A stretch of 64,000 nucleotides of DNA from Phylloscopus collybita (taxonomy: Eukaryota; Chordata; Aves; Passeriformes; Phylloscopidae): the NCBI GenBank assembly GCA_027886175.1, contig JAJNNQ010000009.1:16217501-16281500 (forward strand). The letters are read 5' to 3'. How positions within the stretch are numbered: the first letter of the stretch is position 1; each line of letters opens with the position of its first letter. A model generated the notes under the pieces. That model was given only the letters and a program-made list of their open reading frames with translations, made no database searches and had not been told where the DNA came from. The position numbers and the translations under genes are program-made. Below are positions 23,401-37,169 of the stretch, in pieces.

Positions 23401-26174
23401 AGGTCTTGCAAGTACAAGGTCTCATTAGATACAACATCTTTAATAACATAGCAGCGAGCCACTCTCAAGATTGTCTTTTACCCTATATTCCAAATAGTAA
23501 TTGAGAGTAGTCACAATGCCCTTGTTTCCTCTTGGGTGAGCAAAATGAATTGGACCCAGGGAAGATATCTCCAGTGTACACCCCGACCACAATTTTTTTT
23601 TACTGATGCTTTTTTACTGTAACCCATGGCGCAGCTTTTCCACAATAACTTAATTATTTCATTTCCCTTTCTACTCTGGACACAAGTATTTATCAGACTG
23701 ATGTCTGGCAGGGAGGTTGCAGTCTGCTCACTGGTCCTTATTTTTTTAAAGAGATGAATGAAGTGCACCAACACTTGGGAGCAGTGGTGGCTGCCTAGTA
23801 AACCAGAAAACAACTGTGCAGGAGAACCTCCCATTACCTTTTCATGCCTGCAGTGTGCTGCAAGGACTTCACCCTTCTTCCTTCCTTTTGCTCACTTACT
23901 GGCTTATTTGCAGAAGTCAGTGGTTTCCTCTCCCTCCTTCTGGGCTGCCCCTTCTCTTGGCTGTCAGGGAACCTGAGGATGCAACTGGCACAATTTTATG
24001 GACAGTTAGCTGCCGGAGTGATTACCCCAGGCTCTGGTACACTGCCTGTCATGGGCAGTTTCAGTATCCAATATTTTCCTTGAGAGGCTCTAGGACAACG
24101 ATGAATTGATTCTGGTGAGCTCATGTGGTATGTTTATGTTATGGATGAAGGCAGCTGGCCAACAGTAGTCCTTCCTGGCACTACCATCACAGACCTACAT
24201 GCAAATTTTCCTCCAAACCTAACTCCCGTGTGCCCACACACTTCAAGGAGAGCAAGAACCAAACCTTCAATGAAGAGATGACAATGCCAGAAACCTGTAG
24301 CATTTTATCAACACAGATTGTGCCCTTATTATTCACTGAATTCCTTTAACAAGCAGAAATTCCTGTGGAGGTGAAATGACTCCCTGACAAGAGGTCTGAC
24401 AATGGATCTTGTGCACTGAAACCCAGCACCAGGAACACTGACTGCTCCAGAACGCTGAGCCAGCCCTCTCCACATCTCCAACTTCCCACAGTCAGGCCCA
24501 GACTGCACCTCACTTCCTGATACTCAGTTACATCCTGTCAGTTCTGGAATGAGGCCAAGATTCTCCTAAAGAATAAAGAGCAACTGAAAGTTAGAAATAG
24601 AAAATTGAGGAAGTTCAGCAGCAGGATCACATTAGGTGTTAAGCAGTCCCCAAGCCAGCACAAGAGGCTGCTTCTAGTCAGCCTCCCATGGCCAGCTCAC
24701 TCAGGTAAAGGTTTACTCCACTCAGGAGCAGGTAGTGAATGCACACCCAGGTGATCAAATGATGTTCCCCTCTGTGCTGAAATGGTGGTGCAATCCTCAT
24801 GGACAAGGAAGGGGCTCTCTTACTTCAGGGCAGGTCACGTAAAAAGGACTTGCATAATGTGAACAGACTCTTGTGTTGCATGACATGGAGTCTACTAATA
24901 TCAGGACCTTTTGGAATGTGACATTTCTCTGCAGTACACTGAGTCCATATCCTCCCAATGCCACATGATGCAGCATCCTTTAACTCCTTTAAACATCCTT
25001 TACATCTCCATGGTTCAGCTGCCAGAGTGGAAACATGGAGTAGAGCTGGATTTTAAATCATGTGAAGGCGGTCCTTATGTAAAATTTTCCGTGCATCTTC
25101 AGAAACTGTTTTACACCCAGGTTTTAACTGTGACTGTCCATCCCAGTGGTGTGATCAGCACTGGCCACAGCGCAGCACAGTGAGACAAGAGTGCACTGCT
25201 GCCCACACCACTTGTGCAGCTTGTGCAGGGCAGCCATGAGGCACCTGGAGAAACCTGTACAGCCAACTTCAGGGCATCAAAAGGTACTTGACCAAACACA
25301 GGGAGAAGAGTCCTAGGGACAATGCTTCTCAACTTCTACAACTACAGCAGGTACTGCCTGGCCAGCAGGCCACAGGTGGTCAGCAGTTCTCCACAAGGAT
25401 ACTCCAGGCACACAGCCAGGTAGAAGGCTGGGTCTCAGTTCTGCATGCTGTAAACCAGCCAAAAGAACCTCCCTCAAATCAAAACACACAGTTACAGCAA
25501 ATCTGAAAGGGACAGAAGCATTAGCTCCCACCAGTGTGACCACAGATTTTGCCTAGGAAAGTGTAATTCAAGTCTTGTTTGTCTTCTCTCAGTAAAAATC
25601 CCTCGAAAATCTTGTGGCCAGAAGGTATGTGGTGAAGGTATGCTGAGTTACAGACAAGCTTTTGGACAAGACAGAGCACAGGTGGAAGGCATGCATTGTC
25701 TGTTCAGTTTCGGACTGCACTGCACTCGCTGCAGACCATTTTAAGGAGGTGTCACTTTACTAGAAATCTATGGGATGGTGATTGCCCCAATTAATCTTCC
25801 TGACTCTAGCATAGATTAACTTTTAAGATCAGTTCTCAATATAGGCAATTACAGTTCACCAATTAGGCAGTAACACACAACAGTGCATTTCTGAGCAGTT
25901 AGAGCACAGACCAGCACTACAAAGTGCAGTCCTTCAGAACAGCCCAATTGGAACTGAACTATGAGCACAATTATCTTTGGCTTGATACTTATTACAGCTC
26001 CTATTAAACAGAGTTTTTAAATACAAATAAAGAAGTCAACTATACCTGTACATTGTTCAGACTTCGTGACTCATTCAGAGAAAAAGCCATCATAGCCTTA
26101 TCCATAACTGCAATATTGCAAAGATTAAAAATCAGCATTACAGAACCAGCATTTTGCCTGAAAAAAGAATATGA

Positions 26175-26236
26175 CAAGAAGCATATTTTTGGTAGACATA
26201 AGAACTACAAGAAGAAGCATATTATTGGTAGACATA
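26175..26236 (+). repeat. 36-bp period tandem duplication
   Basis: A 26-base segment at 26175-26200, containing gaagcatatttttggtagac, recurs at 26211-26236 with only two mismatches, a period of 36 bases. Because 36 is a multiple of three, the + frame covering it shows a repeated histidine-isoleucine-x-glycine-arginine-histidine pattern. That frame has no other sign of being coding, so I treat this as a local DNA duplication. Confidence 0.85.
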
Positions 26237-26239
26237 TCC

Positions 26240-29200
26240 TATCACTGACAGCCAGAAGGAAAGCTCAAATAAATTTTGTGAATCCACTTCATAAAGACAT
26301 CAAAAATGCCCAGCTCATGTTCCCATACATGAAATACATTTAACTTTACCTCTGCAGACTATCACAGGTGTACATCTAAGCCCTGGTGCAAAATTTGCTT
26401 CCCAAAATACATCCCAGTAGTGACCACTGGGATTTAAGTGATCTTTGAGGACTTCACAGCACAGGATAATAGCTACATTTTCACTCTTCAGGGATGACAG
26501 GAGGCAATCAGATGATCTCTTACTCCACATCCCCACCAAACCATAGCAGCAGGACACAGACAAGCCACCACACATTTTCTAATCCCTCCTATGGCTTGCC
26601 ATTTCTGACACTGGACTTGGGCAGCAACAGCTCAAAAACATATTAGGGGGATCTCCCTAGTAAGAGATGGGGGGGAAAAAGGAAAATATACAGAGATGCA
26701 AATTGCATTGCCTTTACTTTTCTGTCCTTTTTTTTTCTTCAGCTGGTGCAGGAGTCTGCATAAACAGGAGCCAGTATACCATGGTGCTCAGCAGCCTGAT
26801 TATCATTACAAAACCTTCTCTCCTCTTTAGCACTGCATCCTCATATTAAAAATAATGTTCCTATGCTTAGACTTCTTATTTTTAGTGTACTAGAAACACA
26901 TAATCTGTGAGCTGTATGTATATTCAATAGCACTGTCAAATAAATTATTGTGGCATGTGCACTTTCCCCTCCTTTTCTGATTTATAATGGATTTTAGCAT
27001 TGTTAAAACTGCAGTTAGTCTGTCTATAGTCTCATAATTCTTCTCTCAGTCAAATGAAACTACAGTCTTGCAATTTTTAAACCAAATTACTACTAAAATG
27101 TGTAGAAATGCGAATTTTAATAAGACTTCTATGTTACAAGCATTTTAGCTCAGAAATATTTGGAGTCAGTCTCTGAATGGGATTAGCTTCTGCATATTTT
27201 CTTCTAATTTTACATATAAATGAAATACAGGATCCCTCATCATAATTAAATTTGAACTATTCAAGATGACTGTGAAAGTGCTCTACATGCACATCTACAC
27301 AGATTACTTAAAAGTCAGTAGATTCTGTAGCCCACAAACAGAAGATGCCAACCTCAAAGTCTACAGTTCTTCAAACCCTGACTTTCAGAAAAGCTAAAAT
27401 ACAAGCAGGGCAACTTCTGGGCTAGGGAGAAACTCCAAACACAAACGTTTGCTTGAAGGCTTGGGATTGTGCACATTGCATGTCAGCAGGTAAACTAACA
27501 ACAGTATGCTGTGCTTTGATAGATTTTCAGATCATTAAATTAATGATGATGATCTGACTGATTAGGATAAGCAAGACTTGGGATTTTTCCTGCATCACTA
27601 AGGTGAGTAATAGATTGAGTGGAACAAATGGATTGAAAGACAAATTGAGAGCAAAATCAGAAACAACATTACTTGTCACCAATGCCATTACTTGTCACCA
27701 ATCTGCCCTGCAGACAACCAAAACAGCTCTTTATCTCAACACAGCACTTCGTGTTTGCCTTTATGTTCATATGGTTTAACACAAAAAGACACAGATTTTC
27801 ATCATGACAGTACATACCTGATTACTTGGACACTCTATTACAGCTAAGATGGCTTCATTTTATTCCTCCTAAATCTAATTCTTAGTCTTTCTCTTTCTCA
27901 CTTCACAAAACTACCCCAAACAACCTAAAAGCCAGATAATCCTTTCTGTCCTCATACATATAAACTTCAAAAATGCTTCACAGATTCAGGTTCTAGAAGC
28001 TTCAAGGGCTTCACCTTCAGGATTATTTTTTATGATAACATTGCTCAACTCTGGATCCAGCTGTTTTTCTACTGTATCTGTTTGCAGGTAACAAACCATT
28101 CTTGTATAATGCAGAATTTCACACAAATTACTGTCCAAATGGAAATATGGCCATATAACTAGGATTATTGCTGCTGTCTCACATAGATAGTACTCACCTG
28201 AACAGAGACTGTTGTATCTAAGTGTCTGTCTCTGTAGTTGTAATTATTCAAATTTCTGCTGCCATCAGCAATGGGAAATCAGGTTCTAAGAAAATTGCCA
28301 CCCCCTGAAAGTTACCCATTAGCTTGAATTTCAGCTCCTAGCAAGTTCTGGGCTTAGCAGAAGACAGATGGCATCAATCCAAATAAAGAGCAGTGGGAGA
28401 AAGAAGCTTTGTTTTAGCCAAGCAAAACATGGTTTTAAGACACATCCTTGTCCAAAATGTGCATCTTAGGCAACCTCCTACAAAGCTTCCACTCTCTGCA
28501 GCAAACCATTTTCACCCAGATTGGGAAGTGCCCCTGTAGGAGAATCCTGCCTACTATGTGATAAGTTTCCATCTAATAATAGTTACAGTGCCAAACTGTG
28601 AGCTTCAACCACAGCAACTCCTGTATTGTGACAAGGAAATAAAGTTCCCTATTATGGAAATCCTATATTGTATTTAATTATGTAATTATATTTTATTGTA
28701 TTAGTGAGTGGTTGGGCACAATAGCAACTGCTGGGATTTCTGCAAATTAGGAGCACAGAATTCATTCTTTTCAACTGCTGATTATTTTTTATGATTCTAT
28801 GAGGTTTTTTCCCTAAGCTATGGAAATGATTCTATTTTTGGCTTATTTCTCTTAAACACTCTCCAGCAACAGTGATCTCCACTCTTGACATCAAAATTCA
28901 CAGGTACACAAAGAATTTCATCTTAGCAGAGTCACAGGCCCAATTAAACCCTGGCATATACTCTAATAATTTATGCAAATGCAGGGTGGTGATGTTTACA
29001 TCTAAGTTCAAACTGAACCCCATCAAATTATCACACCTAAGGTTTTGTTTCATTTTTTGCACCAAGTCAAGAGTCCATTGCACTGCAGAGTGCTTGAATT
29101 CAGTGCCTAAACTCAGAAGAAGGTATACAATTTCTAAGCATCAAACACAAACTCCTACTCAACAAAATGGTATTACATCTTCATGCCCTAATGACTAGCA

Positions 29201-32200
29201 AGTGGCATATTGCCACCATCCTCCCTTTTAGCTTGGGACAGGCTTTTCCTCATAGTCCCCGACTTGAGCTCACAGCTAGCAATTAGATGGAAAAGGAATG
29301 CAGGCAGAGATGAGCAGTATCTCCTCGTTACCCTATCTGCTGCTTTCTCCTCTGGCCAGCACTACCATGACAGAAATGGGAAATTCATTTGAGCCAGGAA
29401 CATATTAGTGGCAGGACGCATGGAAAGACAGAGATGTTAGGGCTGCTTGAATCCAGGAAGGAAAATGGGGACTAGATCTGTGATGCACAACCTACAGTAA
29501 ATATACGCAGCCCCACTTTATTCCACTTACAGAAAAACTTCCTCTGACATCAGGGACACACACATGCTTCAGGGCTACAGGATAGCTACAGAAATATAAT
29601 AAATATGAACACATTTATATACATCCAAAACAAAATACTGATTTGGTGCAACAAACAGCAAATAATCTTTTACTCAATTTCTTTTTCCATGCCATAGCAT
29701 ACAGTCTGTTATCATGAACTCTAAAAACAAAAAATGAAATTCATAATTGTTCACAAGATATAACATGTAGAGTCCTTCCTTTTCCTGAAATTCTTCATGA
29801 ATGTGAATAGAAGTAGAGGCATACAGTGAAATAGGGCTTCATAGGAAAAGTTTATCTTCAGAATGAGAGATACTGAGCAGCTAGAGAAGATCGCGACCAA
29901 CATCTTCAGCATGGAAATGAATGGGATGCTTTTAATGCTCAGAAGCTCTGAAATCCTGGCTGCTAGTTATGTGCTTCAGTGTGGCTACACCAGCTTACTT
30001 CAGTCACCCACCATATTTACCTTAGAGACCTTCCAATTACACTATGTTTGCCCCTGGCCTCATTTGCTACATGTATTTTTTAGTACTGCTGGTGGAAACA
30101 CTGGTAAGATTCAAATGCTCTGTAATAATAAACACTACTTGCTTGTCAAGTTAATTTCCACAAAAAGTATAATACTGTTAGTTATCCTGCTTATCTCTCT
30201 CACCTCGTGTGTTCTGGAGTGAGCCTCACAATGACATTCTTGACTTCTGTTCACCTTTTGACCATTTACACTGCTTAAAAAACTCATGTTAATCTGCACA
30301 CACCCTGCCTATCAGGTGGATATGCTTTCATTATAACAGCCATACAATCACTTAAAATCACAACAATAGCAACTTCACTTTGCCTACCCTAAATACAAAT
30401 TTCATGTAGCCATAACACGTTCAGATAGCATTTGACTTCAGCCTAGCATTCAGCAAGCAATTTACCTGCTGACTTTTTTGTTAAGTAATCTAGCAGTGGG
30501 TGCCACGAGTTGCTTTTCTTTTATCTACATGACATGATGGCATAGACAGAAATTACTGGATTAGGAAATATTTCATTCCTGAAATTAAGTCAGAGGATCA
30601 GTATCTAAAATAAATCATTACAGATCTCTGCTAGGAGATTAAATATTATCAACCAAGTGAAAACCATTGATATAAAATATGCAATTATTTTGCAGTATGT
30701 GATTACAGCATATTCTTCAACATCACTTATTTCCACTCTGTAAGTGCTCCCAACATTTTTGCAAACTAAAAACTAGCAGAAGAGGTACCTAAACTAGAAA
30801 ATATGATACAAGAAGCAAACTCACAGTGGGATTGCACTGGGGATTTTCCATCTAGAGGTTTCTGGTGTTGAAAACAGGGAGCATGCAAGGATCTTAGTAA
30901 AAATTCTATGATTAAAAGAAACAGGAAAAAAAGGAGAAGTAATGAAGATCTCAGTTCTCCTTCAAAACAAAGCAGATAAGCAGTTTCTCTATTTAAAAAA
31001 AAATTTCAAAATTAATACACATTACCAGGAGGGGGAAAAAATACTAAACGACATGTGAGAAGGCTTGTTATGACCCTGTTTTGACATCATAATGTCAATT
31101 AAATAGTCCCAATGACTCTAAAAAGCATCTTAAAATGTAATAAGGGGCATTTTTTAATGTCAAGGAGATGAGAATCCTGACGGGAACGACATGGAGCCTG
31201 ACTGCCTCTTAAGGTACACTGGCTGTGAACAGGCACTACTGATATCATTGCAATCTTCAAAGTTGGAATGGCTTACTCTGTTATGTAATTAATAACATGA
31301 CAGACATGCAAAGAAAGATGTAAGATCAGCAGGTTTTATCTCATGTCTCAGGCACTTCATTTATACCTCTGAACAGATTTATTATTTACTTGCCTGTTAA
31401 TAAAACCAGCAGCTCTACCAGTCAGTACTTTTTTTCCCTAAGCTTTTGAACTCCACTGAGATTTGGAGGCAATTAACATTCACCAGTAACAGAGCAATCA
31501 ACACAGGGATATCTAATGGGACTGGACAGAATCCAAAACCAGGTATTAGGATAATAGTGAGTCACTGACATAAGGTTATGATGTTAATTTTGGAGGGGAG
31601 AGCACCAGTGAGTTTTCAATAGCAGTGTCTGTGATTGCTGTCACATTAACGTAACATTCTTTTCTATATGGCTGTCGTCTGAATCTGAAACGTGTTTAAA
31701 ACTGAAAGCAGCTGACAACACCGAGAATTAACTCTCTATTGCCTATTGTGAAAAAGCTTGCTCAACTAAATTACTTACACAATGGTTTCCAGACACTTTT
31801 CTTCAATAAGCAAATAAAAACAATAATTTTAAAAATGCCAAGAACTACCAGGGGCTATGCATGGTTCATTTATGACTGGTACCTTCTGAGAGAGATCTCG
31901 TTAATCCAAGCATCTTTTTCTTAAAAAGCCAGGGGTGTTCCTGGAAGCAGCATTGATTCAAGGTACGGCTGCTACCTCATCAGCTCTCCAACTAAGCAGG
32001 TTTAAGATGGAGGTTGGATCCCATAAAAGGCTTAGGTACCTACAACTAGGCTTTGCAAGGTATACATTTCTAGAAAGCTGGTCCCAAAAGGGAACCTGAA
32101 ATACAGGGGTAGACACATTTACCCCAAGGGCATACAGGAGCCAACCTCAAAAGAGCACTGGAGTGTGAGTAAACTCAGAAGACTCCTATCAAGCATTTGG

Positions 32201-35200
32201 CCATGTAATCAAAGAGGAAAGCTTACTGCTGAGTATACTCAAAGCCTCATCCCCTTCCAAAAATTCCCTGAAACAAGGCACCAGGTGGCTCCATCCTCAA
32301 CCCAGAACCTTCTCCTGAGCATAGGCACCTACTCCGGTCCTCTGAATGCAACAGCAGCTCCACCCAGACTATCTAGCAGAGGAGATGTCAGTAGCTGTGT
32401 GATGCCATACACAGTAATGGCAACAAAAAGATGCGACACCTGGATCCAAATCTTTTCCCAGACTGAGAGCCCAGATTCAAGCACATGTCTGCTATGACAG
32501 CATCACTGCCAGCAGGCCACAGGTGACACTGCTCATGGATGAGTACTTTCCTTTGGCAGATATGTTGCTGGGGAGCTAGGCACCCAGGATTTGCAATGTC
32601 AGGAACCACAACATAAAGGACAATCTAATTTTGTGGCACCATGATTCGAGTAAGGGGCATTTCAGATGGGTACTGTTAGGACCAAGTGGTCTTGAAAAGG
32701 AGCGAGTGCAAACCTACATGTCCAGATTCATTTTCACTGCAGATATTTCGCAGAAGTTAAAGGACAAAACCAAGAGGCCAAACCCAGAAGTATTAAACAG
32801 AATTGTTATTTTTCACAGATTATCAGATCTGAGAAAAAGGCACTGTGCAAATGTAGCCTCTTCTACAAACATATGGCATTTGCTATCAGCACCATATGTA
32901 GCTTCTGTACTTAGCGAAAGAGCATCCATTCTCGTAACATCTATGCTGTATTTATTAAGTTATGCTTTGCCTTCCATAAACATCCACTGTTTTTTCAACG
33001 TTATGTTCTCCATACAAACGCCACTGGAATTTGCCAAGTAAAATCTAATAAAAGAATGGAAAGGAACTCAGTGTTTGGCTTACAGGGTTCATTTCACTTC
33101 ATCCTCCATCCAAATGTGGATATTGGGGTGGGACAAATCAGACATTTCACTCAGCCAGCAAAACCAAGAGCAGCATATATAAACTAACTAAACTGACAAA
33201 AATATTTAGCTTCTCACCATGAAAGGCTGGCACAATAGCATATAAAACATATGGGTTACACAGCTTTACTCTCCTAGTCTGAAGAATCATTTAAAAATTA
33301 AAGACATCTACATGGCATTAGACACACTTCCAGTTGAAGCTGTCCAAATTTTTTCAAAGGCTGAATGTGCAGCCACTTCACTGAAGGACCAGACTTCTAA
33401 TGCTGAATGATAATGGGAATTAAGACAACTCCTGGTTTTAGGAGTTGTGCTTCTATGGTGGCCTAAGCTCCACCGAAGACAACAGCCACATGACTTTCCT
33501 GCCTGTTTGAGCCTTGTAGAGATTTCATTCTCGTTTCTAGAATGGGTGAATGCTACTGCTTCTTCTCCAGCCCAGCCACCCCAGCTGGACAAGAGGTAAG
33601 GCTTTTGTTCTTGCTGAAACCCAAGAAATTGCCACTGAGAAAGGTTCTTTATGTGGAGCCATTTGCTCTTAATACCCAACATTAAAGGCAAGTTTTAGAG
33701 ATTTCCTGAGTCTCACAGCAACCCCCAGCTTCTTTCTTAGGAAACTGGGGGTAGCTTGATGTAAAAGCACCAGAGTAATTTAGGCACACAAAGCTGAAAT
33801 TGTGTTGGGGACTCCTACATACTTGAGGACACCCTTCAGGTCCCACAGGATCCTGTATCCCACAGGTCACATCTCTTACGACAATTTTCACCACCTCGTC
33901 CATATCTTATGTTCTTTCCTAAATGTATCCTTTCTTGATTGAGACTTGAGCAAGAGAAATTGCTCAGATTCCCATTCATTATTTGCTGTTAATTCCTATC
34001 TCTTTACTGACCTGCATATAATCCAAAACTGGGGGTTAGCAATTCATGCTTCTGTGTTCCTCCCTTCTCCCAAAGGGCATTTCTATACTTGGAATTGTTT
34101 CTGAATACCTCTGTCTGCAGCCTCTCTTATGCACAAAACAGAGCATTTAAACATAAATTATTCAAGAAGTGTCCAGAAAATACTGACTATTGTCAGCCTT
34201 GGTGAAAAAAGTAATTTTAAATATACTCTGTCTTAATATCCCCTCCACTGACATCTGCTGCTGGTCTGAGACATGGTACTAGGTTTCAGAGACCTTTGAT
34301 TTGCAGTATTGGCCATTATGTGCTTACATTAATTTCAACCACCAACTTACCCAATAATGTGTTTTGAGCAGGGGCTCAGGCTGCTTCCATGACTCTGGAG
34401 GGGAGAATATACAATTTTTATTTTCCTCACATAGTAAAAGGTAAAATAACTACTCACTACCTATTTCTCTACTGCAACAGTTAAATATTTTTCTACAACA
34501 GCCACAGGACTAGAAGATTAAAGAGCTAAGTGCAGTCATCCGATTCTTCAGCATGGTCCTGCCACACGTCTCAATCACTGGCTTCCCCCAAAGCCACAGT
34601 GGTAGAGATTAAAGTGCTTCTGGTCCATGGTAATCCAATCAGAGTTAGAAGGCCTTTAATCTCTGCCATTCTGTAGACAAACATTTTGGCAAAATGCCTT
34701 CCTTACAGTATTCTGAATTCCACCTGGGTTGCACTCTCGCTTTGACAGGGATTGGGCTCTGTAGGATTATCACCCCTACCCAGAAGGGCAACAATTCCTG
34801 CCTTTTCCCTTGGATTGAAAAAGAAGACACCCAGCTGCATATCCTCCTACATGGACAATAAACAGTTCCCAAGTTGTATACTAGGAAGCAATGAAAATTC
34901 TCTGGACAAAGGAAGATTGAGAGAATGCACTTTCTAATATAAACTGGGGCCAAACAGGGTTTTATTGTTCACAGTCCCAAACGATTCAGTGCTTAGGTCA
35001 ATTGTCCCCTCCTGATACAAGGAAGGAAACCACTATAACACAGCTGTGTTGAGTGAGCCCATTTTTTAAAAATGAGGTGACAACTGATTGAAATTCTGGA
35101 GCAAAACCAAGTCTCTCCAGACCAAGGAATTTGCATTATGCCCACAGGCTAGCACAAGACTGTTCAAATTCTGCTCTGTCATATAGATAGGATATGGCAT

Positions 35201-37030
35201 GATCTTCCTTGAAATGTTAGATTTATGTACATCTGTTTGTGTCAACCACATTACTTAGAAGCAGTAGAGGAAATCTTAGCCAGAAAGGCTGACACAGTCA
35301 TACTAAAGTAAAAGCCTGTTTAAAAATAAAAAAGGTATTTTTTCACTGGGATGGGGTTCTGCCGTATTGACTGTTTCACACCTTTCTTTTTGGTTGGTTT
35401 TCTTTTTTGGTGGAAATCCCTGATGAGATAAAGGATTTTCACTACAACTTTAATACTCACATATTATCACTACCTTCACATATCACTCCCTTGGACTTAT
35501 GCCTGTTCAGTGAGTAGGAAGGGATCATCATGCCTGCTTCTCACTACAGAAAGAGAGGCACAGAATTAGCCTGTCATTTTCATTAAAGAGCACGGGGGGA
35601 AATCTGGGGAGGGAATCGGTAGGGGGCAAGAAAAAAATGCAAAAAAAGAGCAAAAGAGAGATGAAGCAATATTATTCTAAAGTCAATGTATAAATCTTTA
35701 GCTGTACAACTCCCACTTGCATTAAAGGGATTTGCAGAGCTAAAACCTCATGCATCAAGTTGACAATACAGCCATAAAGATGTGAAATCTGAAGGGGGGT
35801 TTTGTTATGGTTCAGGATTTATTAAATTTGTTTATTTGGAAAATAGGTTTTTAAATTTTTACAACAAAAAGTGAAAGATGATAGTGAAAAAAGTGAAAGA
35901 TGAAAGACACAACAAGATGATTCCATTAAGCCCACACAGTTGGAACTTGAACACCTAAAAGGATTTTTTCCATCTGGCAACTAAGTATGTGTCCCACCTG
36001 CTCTCTAACAATGAGCTATTTGTAGCATTTGGGCTAAATCTATAGGGTTAATCAAGGGTTAAAATGCCTTCATCATCCCCAGCCAACCCCTTCACAAAGA
36101 ACCTTGATTGAAGGGAGCCTGAGAGAAATAATCTAGGATGCCTTTGCCTTTTCCACCAACACTTTCCAGTGAGGGTGCAACAGCTGGAAACTTCCCATGC
36201 AGTCAACAGTCTTTACACAACTGTGCATCCTCCTCACACCAACTGTCTAAATTTGAGAAGGTACATTTATATCCCCCAAGCTCAGTCCCGGTGGCAGGCA
36301 GGGCCCACAAAGACAGGAAGACAATGCTGTTGTGCCTATGGGCAAGTGGAGCTATAGCTGGGCTACAGAAACCTGAACTAAGATGCTCAGTGTGGCTCCA
36401 GAAGAGTGTGACAGCTGGGAAGCTTGTTCCCACTTTCCATCTGGCTGACAGTTGGTTCCCTGAACCTTATGTCAAACTGCTGGCTACTGGCAGAGTGACA
36501 CCGTGGCAGCAGTAATTACTGAGTAAGACTGAGGAGAACTGGGTGTCATGTTCAACTGCAGCACTGCTGCTTCACAAGGTGCAGAAGAACACACTGTGCA
36601 TGGGAACATGGGCATGGGTGCCTTTTTTTCTCTGCAGAAGGGGAAGAGGATAACTAGCTCAACACATTGACTGGGAGCACTGCTACACCACAGGGTTAAT
36701 ATTAGCAACAGGTTGCAAGAGAAGAACAAAACTGAGCCTTTTTACTCTCTGAGAAAGTGGGGCCAGCTGAAAGTTTCTAGAAAGATTTTAAAACTGTGGC
36801 AGGTTATAATCATTTTCTGCTTTTGAGTCACTAAGTTTTGTTAAGTACCAAAAAGGCAGAAATATTGGTCAGCATTACGGTGGTAAGATCTTGTTAATGA
36901 CCCACATACCATTTGCACTCTTCTCAACAGCTGTCTGCTTCTTGATTATCACTGCCATTAACCATCCCAAGAAGTGCATCAATGAACACATTTTTCCAAT
37001 ATGATTCAAATGACAGGCAGTATTTTCCTC
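26240..37030. other. Non-coding region with no recognised gene
   Basis: No gene or young transposon is recognised. The second longest open frame of the window (32,631-33,041 on +, 136 codons) lies here and matches nothing I know. Small structures include a perfect 8-base hairpin at 26,411-26,433, a 19-bp direct duplication at 27,667-27,702 and a 22-bp period duplication of gtgaaagatga at 35,871-35,903. GC-richer stretches at 32.1-32.6 and 36.1-36.7 kb are unexplained but show no coding signal. Confidence 0.55.
27667..27702 (+). repeat. 19-bp tandem duplication
   Basis: The segment cattacttgtcaccaatgc at 27667-27685 is followed directly by a second copy of its first 17 bases. This is a local slippage-type duplication with no gene nearby. 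Confidence 0.9.
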
Positions 37031-37034
37031 ACAT

Positions 37035-37115
37035 CTAAGATCAGCAGATTTAAAAGTGAACGGGCCATGTCTCAATCCCACTGAAACTGATGGGGTTATA
37101 CCAGTTTTGAACAAA
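37035..37115. repeat. Decayed L3/CR1-like amniote repeat tail
   Basis: The segment containing 'ccactgaaactgatggggtt' followed by 'ataccagttttgaac' resembles the widely shared phrase 'cactgaagtcaatggggttacaccagt', which belongs to the 3' ends of old CR1/L3-type elements in amniotes. Similarity is over about 50 bases and based on recall, so the family is tentative and the element boundaries are approximate. Confidence 0.45.
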
Positions 37116-37169
37116 GGAGTATCTTGCCTTAAGCACCTAGACTACAGTGCAAGCCTGTTTCCAAAGCAT

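Larger units (their letters stand above)
13771..26170. other. Non-coding region with no recognised gene
   Basis: Apart from the CpG-dense patch at 14.28-14.58 kb, nothing gene-like is recognised. The longest open frame in the window lies here (20,737-21,165 on +, 142 codons). It has no recognisable domain, is rich in residues expected from AT-rich random sequence and lacks supporting splice structure. Simple repeats include an AAAAC run near 15.37 kb and a T-rich run near 17.39 kb. A local hairpin (8-base arms catgacaa/ttgtcatg, 9-base loop) occurs at 23,164-23,188. Confidence 0.55.

Noticed and set aside
27540..27610. Possible box C/D snoRNA (tgatgatgatctgactgatt)
   Set aside because: The C-like and D-like boxes are only a few bases apart, with no terminal stem or guide region.
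31990..32060. 'aggcttaggtacctacaact' resembles an old amniote repeat tail
   Set aside because: The match is too short and isolated to support a family call.
32631..33041. 136-codon + frame considered as a gene or processed pseudogene
   Set aside because: No similarity to a known protein was recognised, there is no poly-A tail, and its composition follows the surrounding DNA.
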